A stretch of 64,000 bases of DNA, taken from assembly GCF_018403225.1 (NCBI RefSeq), contig NZ_BOSG01000002.1, positions 186,001-250,000 on the forward strand, given 5' to 3'. Position 1 is the first letter of the stretch. Every line of letters begins with the position of its first letter. Below the pieces are notes generated by a model. The model ran no database searches. It saw nothing but the letters and a program-made list of their open reading frames with translations, and had not been told where the DNA came from. Of the stretch, positions 60,094-64,000 are shown piece by piece. Both the position numbers and the translations under genes were made by a program. The stretch comes from Paenibacillus sp. J23TS9. GTDB lineage: Bacteria; Bacillota; Bacilli; Paenibacillales; Paenibacillaceae.

Positions 60094-60732
60094 TCAGAGT
60101 TCACTAAGAAAAGTAACGCCTTGAATTATTTTATTGAAAGCTCCCGCACTTATGATTCCTAATAATAGTTTGATGGCATTAGAATTTTCAATTAATTTCA
60201 AAACCCAGTGACACCAAGATATTTCTTCTTTGTCTAAAAGATTATTTCTATACAGAAGCACATAACGCCCAAAATGTTCAGGCACCGTTTCTACTTGTTC
60301 ATCTTCTGCTTTGGCTATTTTTTTCTCACGTAAAGTGACCTTAAGCTTCAATTTAGAAATTCGATCTTGGATTAATTTTTTCGCGTTCTCCTCATCTGTC
60401 GTCCACATCGAATACATCTTAATCAGAAATTCGTCACGAATGATAGGATCACTAGGTTTTCCGGTAGTAACCCATGCCCCCAAAGCTTCTCTTCCCTTTT
60501 CCGTAATCGAATAGATTTTTTTATCGGGTTTTCCTGTTTGTTCCACATGTTCAAACACCAAAAGCCCATTTTGCTCCATTTTGCCTAGAAGAGGATAAAT
60601 TTGACTATGCTTTGCAGGCCATAATAACTCCAAATAGGATGCTAATTGATACCCGGAGCATGGCTTCCTACCTAGTACGCTAAGAATGGCATATCCAAGA
60701 GTATTCATACGATCTTCATTCCCTATCTTCAT
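60094..60732 (-). CDS. PadR-family transcriptional regulator
   Basis: This 212-residue protein has a PadR winged helix in residues 9-85: LGYAILSVLGRKPCSGYQLA, then HSQIYPLLGKMEQNGLLV and KKIYSITEKGREAL. A C-terminal helical domain (VirR-like) follows. The last 40 residues are more hydrophobic than usual (LLLGIISAGAFNKII). The start could also be ATG 60708 (MNTLGYA). It lies between the urease genes and the nickel transporter and may control either; a separate terminator ends the urease operon before it. Confidence 0.88.
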   Translation of the reverse strand: MKIGNEDRMNTLGYAILSVLGRKPCSGYQLASYLELLWPAKHSQIYPLLGKMEQNGLLVFEHVEQTGKPDKKIYSITEKGREALGAWVTTGKPSDPIIRDEFLIKMYSMWTTDEENAKKLIQDRISKLKLKVTLREKKIAKAEDEQVETVPEHFGRYVLLYRNNLLDKEEISWCHWVLKLIENSNAIKLLLGIISAGAFNKIIQGVTFLSEL

Positions 60733-60830
60733 TTGAGTAGCTCATTTAACCAACCTGATCCATTAGACCTAATTGTATCTGCAATCGTTCTAAATGTAAC
60801 CTCTTCCTGCTTCATGAGCAATACATTTTC

Positions 60831-60864
60831 GTAAAAACCCGGCAACCAATTTGATTGCTGGGTT
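60831..60864 (-). terminator. Terminator of the urease operon
   Basis: On the minus strand AACCCAGCAA (60864-60855) pairs with TTGCCGGGTT (60845-60836), followed by TTTAC. It separates ureD from the PadR gene. Confidence 0.75.
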
Positions 60865-60871
60865 CTGGAAA

Positions 60872-61696
60872 TTAGTATTTTCTTAGAAAAGATGGGGTTG
60901 TGTTAAAAAACTCTCGATTGATGATATGGTGACATGTGGTATGAATTTTTTCTATGGTTTGCGTAGAATTAGCTAAGATCCGAATGATCATCCCGGATAC
61001 CGGCAGTAATGATAATCCAATCTTATATTCCTTGGTATCTTCATGAATCGCGTGATATAGCCGGTCAAGCAGATCATTATTCGCTTGTTCTCCAACCACA
61101 ATCATGGAGCCTAAATGCGAAAATCCTTCCATAAAACCAAGAGAAGTCATGTCTTGAGCACCAGGATTCAATCTAATATGATCGAATACCATCAATTCAT
61201 CATCCACATAGATTTCATTGATTAATTGGAGCATATCATAACTGAATTGAGCCCCATCCGGAGACCATCCCGAGGTAATAATATCTGAATAGAGAAGCGT
61301 AGCGCCTTTCTCCATTCTAATGACGGTTTTTTGTTTATAGCTTGCATCCTGATAACCGATAAGCGGATCCGTAATATACTCCAGATAGCTGCCCTTCTTA
61401 AGGCTGATTTCTGTTTCTTGATAGGCATATTGATTCGGTGTCTTGTATATTTTCGTTGCCGATTGTGTCGTTAATGTTAGCCGGGCTTGTTCCTTCAATG
61501 AGATTTTCATTTGATAACGATCCCCGTCCAAGTAACCTCCGCCCGGATTCAGAATATAATAACAAGCTTGTCCGGTATCATCGTGATACACAGGACGCAT
61601 GACTTTAAACGCCCCTTGGAAATACACATTTTTGGCGACAGTTTTTCCGTTTCTTACTTCAGCCTCTAATCGCAGAATCCCTGTCCAATCCTTCAT
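60872..61696 (-). CDS. ureD: Urease accessory protein UreD (UreH)
   Basis: This 274-residue protein is the scaffold that holds the UreF-UreG complex on apo-urease. Family features include ARLTLTTQSATKIYKT, YLEYITDPLIGYQDASYKQ and YSDIITSGWSPDGAQFSYD. It is the last gene of the operon, one base after ureG, and is followed by a terminator. The length is normal. Confidence 0.94.
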   Translation of the reverse strand: MKDWTGILRLEAEVRNGKTVAKNVYFQGAFKVMRPVYHDDTGQACYYILNPGGGYLDGDRYQMKISLKEQARLTLTTQSATKIYKTPNQYAYQETEISLKKGSYLEYITDPLIGYQDASYKQKTVIRMEKGATLLYSDIITSGWSPDGAQFSYDMLQLINEIYVDDELMVFDHIRLNPGAQDMTSLGFMEGFSHLGSMIVVGEQANNDLLDRLYHAIHEDTKEYKIGLSLLPVSGMIIRILANSTQTIEKIHTTCHHIINREFFNTTPSFLRKY

Positions 61697-61697
61697 T

Positions 61698-62309
61698 TTA
61701 ATCCAATCCCTTTAAAAATGCGTTCTCTTTAATCCAGTTAATCACTTGATCCAAACCGGAGTTATCTTTCAGGTTCGTAAATACAAAGGGTTTATTGCCG
61801 CGGAAAACTTTCGTGTCCGACTCCATGACTTCAAGGCTAGCCCCAACATAAGGTGCTAAATCTGTTTTGTTAATAATAAATAAATCAGATTTAATCATCC
61901 CTTGTCCCCCTTTACGCGGAATCTTTTCCCCTTGTGCCACATCGATAATGTAAATCGAGAAATCAACCAGCTCAGGGCTGAAGGTCGCCGCAAGATTATC
62001 GCCGCCGCTCTCCACAAAAATGAGCTCGACATCCGGGTGTTTTTCTTTCAGTTCATCGATAGCAGCAAAATTCATTGAAGCATCTTCGCGGATGGCTGTA
62101 TGAGGACATCCACCTGTTTCGACACCAATAATGCGATCAGCAGGCAAAACCCCATTGGCCATCAAAAATTTGGCATCCTCTTTGGTATAGATATCATTTG
62201 TCACCACTGCCATGCTGATTTCATTCTCAAGATGCCGGGTCAATTTTTCAACGAGCATGGTTTTTCCGGCTCCAACCGGTCCTCCAACCCCAATTTTAAT
62301 CGGTTCCAT
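61698..62309 (-). CDS. ureG: Urease accessory GTPase UreG
   Basis: This 203-residue GTPase delivers nickel to urease. The P-loop GGPVGAGKT is at residues 6-14 from the ATG at 62309, the metal-binding CPH motif lies in [18 protein letters not shown], and the base-recognition segment is [18 protein letters not shown] nine bases upstream is an alternative start. The order ureE, ureF, ureG, ureD is the standard Bacillales order. Confidence 0.96.
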   Translation of the reverse strand: MEPIKIGVGGPVGAGKTMLVEKLTRHLENEISMAVVTNDIYTKEDAKFLMANGVLPADRIIGVETGGCPHTAIREDASMNFAAIDELKEKHPDVELIFVESGGDNLAATFSPELVDFSIYIIDVAQGEKIPRKGGQGMIKSDLFIINKTDLAPYVGASLEVMESDTKVFRGNKPFVFTNLKDNSGLDQVINWIKENAFLKGLD

Positions 62310-62336
62310 TATAAACACTTCTTTCTATAGTTATAT

Positions 62337-63023
62337 TTAAGACATGAAGATTCGAATATTTACACGTTCATGTTTCATTTGTGATAATTCCAGACCGGGT
62401 GAAATGATTCCAAAATCCTCTTCATCCAGACTCTCGATTTTTTCTGTGGCCTCCGTTAATACATCCTGAAATTGCTGGATCGTTTTCTGACCAGCCGTCT
62501 GGCCCAGAGGGATAGCCCGTACTGCATTTTGCACAAGACTGGAAATAACGGAATACAAATAATATAAAATGGTGGTTGATCGTGAAACTCCGAGATGATG
62601 CCCAATCATCGTAAATACGATCGCCGGATGACCGAAGCATTGCTTCTTATTGATCCGTTCCCGATACAAAGAAAGGACAGGCACTTCATACAACGATCCT
62701 ACGAGATTTAACATCCGATCGCCCATTTTTTGTGTACCTTCCCTCGTTTCACGAGGCAGGTTTTGTACGGTCAGCATGCGGTCCAGCTTCCACACGGTTT
62801 CAAGGTTTCCATCCTGCAGCGCATCAAATACAAGGCGAGAAGCAAGCCCATCGGAATGGACAAGCTGCTCGTTTACATATACATGCAGCCACTCGGACAA
62901 TGTCGTTTGATCATGTACTTGATCTTCTTGAATATAACTCTCAAGACCATAGGAATGACTAAAGGCGCCTGTCGGAAAGTTCGAATCACACAGCTGAAAT
63001 AATGAGAGAGCGTTCTTATCCAT
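62337..63023 (-). CDS. ureF: Urease accessory protein UreF
   Basis: This 228-residue helical protein opens with the diagnostic [21 protein letters not shown] and ends with the flexible tail [16 protein letters not shown]. UreF links UreD to UreG in the nickel-insertion complex. Its start lies eight bases inside ureE, so the two are translationally coupled. Confidence 0.96.
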   Translation of the reverse strand: MDKNALSLFQLCDSNFPTGAFSHSYGLESYIQEDQVHDQTTLSEWLHVYVNEQLVHSDGLASRLVFDALQDGNLETVWKLDRMLTVQNLPRETREGTQKMGDRMLNLVGSLYEVPVLSLYRERINKKQCFGHPAIVFTMIGHHLGVSRSTTILYYLYSVISSLVQNAVRAIPLGQTAGQKTIQQFQDVLTEATEKIESLDEEDFGIISPGLELSQMKHERVNIRIFMS

Positions 63024-63480
63024 GGCTGTGGCCGATATGACGGAATGCCTGTTTTACTTTCCTCTCTTCCCGTTTAAAGGGGATTTCCAGCTGCTTCAGT
63101 AATTCTTCAACGAGATAATCGTACTGAACCAGCATTTGGTCATCTTCAAATTGGGCCGGGAGATGGCGATTTCCTAATTGATGGGCGATCGTGCCCATTT
63201 CCTTCAAGCTGCGTGGACTTATTGCGATTAAGTCATCGGAGAGGACATCAATCATAATGATATTTTTCTCATCCATGAACAAAATGTCTCCGGCCACAAG
63301 ATCGCGCTGATCTTTCAAGCGGATACCTATTTCTTTACCATGATCTGATTTAACCCGTTGGATTCGTTTTACTAAATCAGCGCTTTCCAGGTAAACCTTT
63401 TCAATGTGGCGCTTTCCGACTTCCTCTTTGTCCAGGCTTTCAATATTCGTTACGATGTTTTCAATAATCAATGTCTTCAC
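63016..63480 (-). CDS. ureE: Urease metallochaperone UreE
   Basis: This 154-residue nickel chaperone has an N-terminal peptide-binding domain and a C-terminal metal domain, with [20 protein letters not shown] containing the key His. Its tail is short, ending FRHIGHSHG with three histidines, rather than the long poly-His tail of Klebsiella UreE. It starts one base after the ureC stop codon. Confidence 0.94.
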   Translation of the reverse strand: MKTLIIENIVTNIESLDKEEVGKRHIEKVYLESADLVKRIQRVKSDHGKEIGIRLKDQRDLVAGDILFMDEKNIIMIDVLSDDLIAISPRSLKEMGTIAHQLGNRHLPAQFEDDQMLVQYDYLVEELLKQLEIPFKREERKVKQAFRHIGHSHG

Positions 63481-63481
63481 C

Positions 63482-64000
63482 TCAAAATAAGAAATAGCGT
63501 TGCCCCATTGGTACTTTATCTACAGGATCACATGTAATTAACTCCCCGTTCACTCTCACTTCATAGGTTTGCGGGTCAACCGTAATCTCAGGTGTTTCGA
63601 AATTCAGCTTCATATCTTTTTTCGTTAATGTTCTTATACCATGAACCGGGAGAATGATTTTCTCCAAGCCAAGCCGCTCGTGGACTTTAAGATCAAAGGC
63701 GGACTGCGAAATAAAGGTGATAGAGCTTCTGGAAAGAGCCTTTCCATATTGAGCATACATCGGACGATAGATGACAGGTTGTGGTGTTGGGATCGATGCA
63801 TTGGCATCCCCCATCAAGCTTTGAACAACCATGCCATTTTTAATAATCATTTCGGGCTTCACTCCGAAAAATGCAGGTGACCAAATGACAAGGTCAGCCA
63901 TTTTTCCGATTTCAATCGAACCCACATGCTCAGAAATTCCATGGGTAATCGCCGGGTTAATCGTATATTTGGCAACATAACGTTTGGCACGGTTATTATC
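63482..64000 (-). CDS. ureC: Urease alpha subunit UreC, C-terminal part (gene runs off the window)
   Basis: The last 172 codons of the catalytic subunit are present, in frame to base 64000. The segment [20 protein letters not shown], then [20 protein letters not shown] and [17 protein letters not shown], are typical of the UreC C-terminus. It ends [15 protein letters not shown]. The nickel ligands and catalytic His lie in the part outside the window. It leads into ureE with no gap, so accessory and structural genes form one operon. Confidence 0.95.
   Translation of the reverse strand, partial: DNNRAKRYVAKYTINPAITHGISEHVGSIEIGKMADLVIWSPAFFGVKPEMIIKNGMVVQSLMGDANASIPTPQPVIYRPMYAQYGKALSRSSITFISQSAFDLKVHERLGLEKIILPVHGIRTLTKKDMKLNFETPEITVDPQTYEVRVNGELITCDPVDKVPMGQRYFLF

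Noticed and set aside
1..64000. CRISPR arrays, insertion sequences, prophage or integrase genes
   Set aside because: Reading both strands showed no regularly spaced repeats, transposase or integrase motifs, or phage structural genes.

Overview
The window reads as chromosomal DNA of a spore-forming, Paenibacillus-like member of the Bacillales. This is inferred from strong GGAGG-type ribosome binding sites, YesM/YesN-type two-component genes beside a sugar ABC transporter, a T-box ahead of serS, a two-component (HepS/HepT-like) prenyl diphosphate synthase, and small Bacillales families (CsbD, YolD, DUF3231, YjcZ). No transposase, integrase, phage module, CRISPR array or rRNA operon was seen; the only tRNA found is tRNA-Thr(CGU).

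Layout. 1-5.3 kb: end of a sensor kinase, its AraC-type response regulator and a convergent carbohydrate ABC importer. 5.4-11.7 kb: TspO-like membrane protein, RidA, an NAD(P)-binding protein, an orphan 5TM histidine kinase, CsbD, a TetR gene lacking its 5' end, and a MATE pump. 11.8-15.9 kb: a GntR/YtrA-regulated cluster of two ABC exporters. 16.2-28.6 kb: two convergent operons that together look like a flavin-based extracellular electron transfer (EET) locus. The plus-strand operon encodes a PplA-like double FMN-binding lipoprotein, a membrane-anchored type II NADH dehydrogenase and a prenyl diphosphate synthase pair. The minus-strand operon encodes NusG-II (EetA-like) and Gx (EetB-like) proteins, an ECF energizing module (A, A, T), a U32 protein with an Fe-S-type Cys cluster, a class III aminotransferase and a UbiA-family prenyltransferase. 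The plus operon has a near-consensus Fnr-type palindrome at about -41.5 from its predicted start, and the minus operon has a weaker one upstream.

28.8-40.5 kb: HD-GYP protein, ArsR-like regulator, EamA exporter, a probable structured noncoding RNA with its own promoter and terminator (about 32409-32752), cell-wall enzymes (polysaccharide deacetylase, L,D-transpeptidase, glucosaminidase, NlpC/P60), a two-component system and a SulP transporter. 40.6-51.2 kb: accessory and probably spore or surface-linked genes. A small beta-rich protein lies inside a partly duplicated cassette and is followed by two overlapping glycosyltransferases; its paralogue near 51 kb sits in an operon with a BNR beta-propeller protein. 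This stretch also holds a tiny YjcZ-like gene, an SOS-controlled YolD gene, lipoproteins and a DUF3231 protein.

51.3-64 kb: tRNA-Thr, a thiamine-binding-type protein, class Ia ribonucleotide reductase nrdA and nrdB behind paired NrdR boxes and an adenosylcobalamin riboswitch, an FMN reductase, serS behind a T-box, and a nickel transporter and PadR regulator next to the urease accessory genes (ureC end, ureE, ureF, ureG, ureD). ureC runs off the end of the window.

The strongest candidate for a new biological system is the EET locus. It joins recognised electron-transfer parts to a U32/UbiA/aminotransferase set that could make or modify a dedicated quinone. The orphan structured RNA and the paired surface-protein modules are next.
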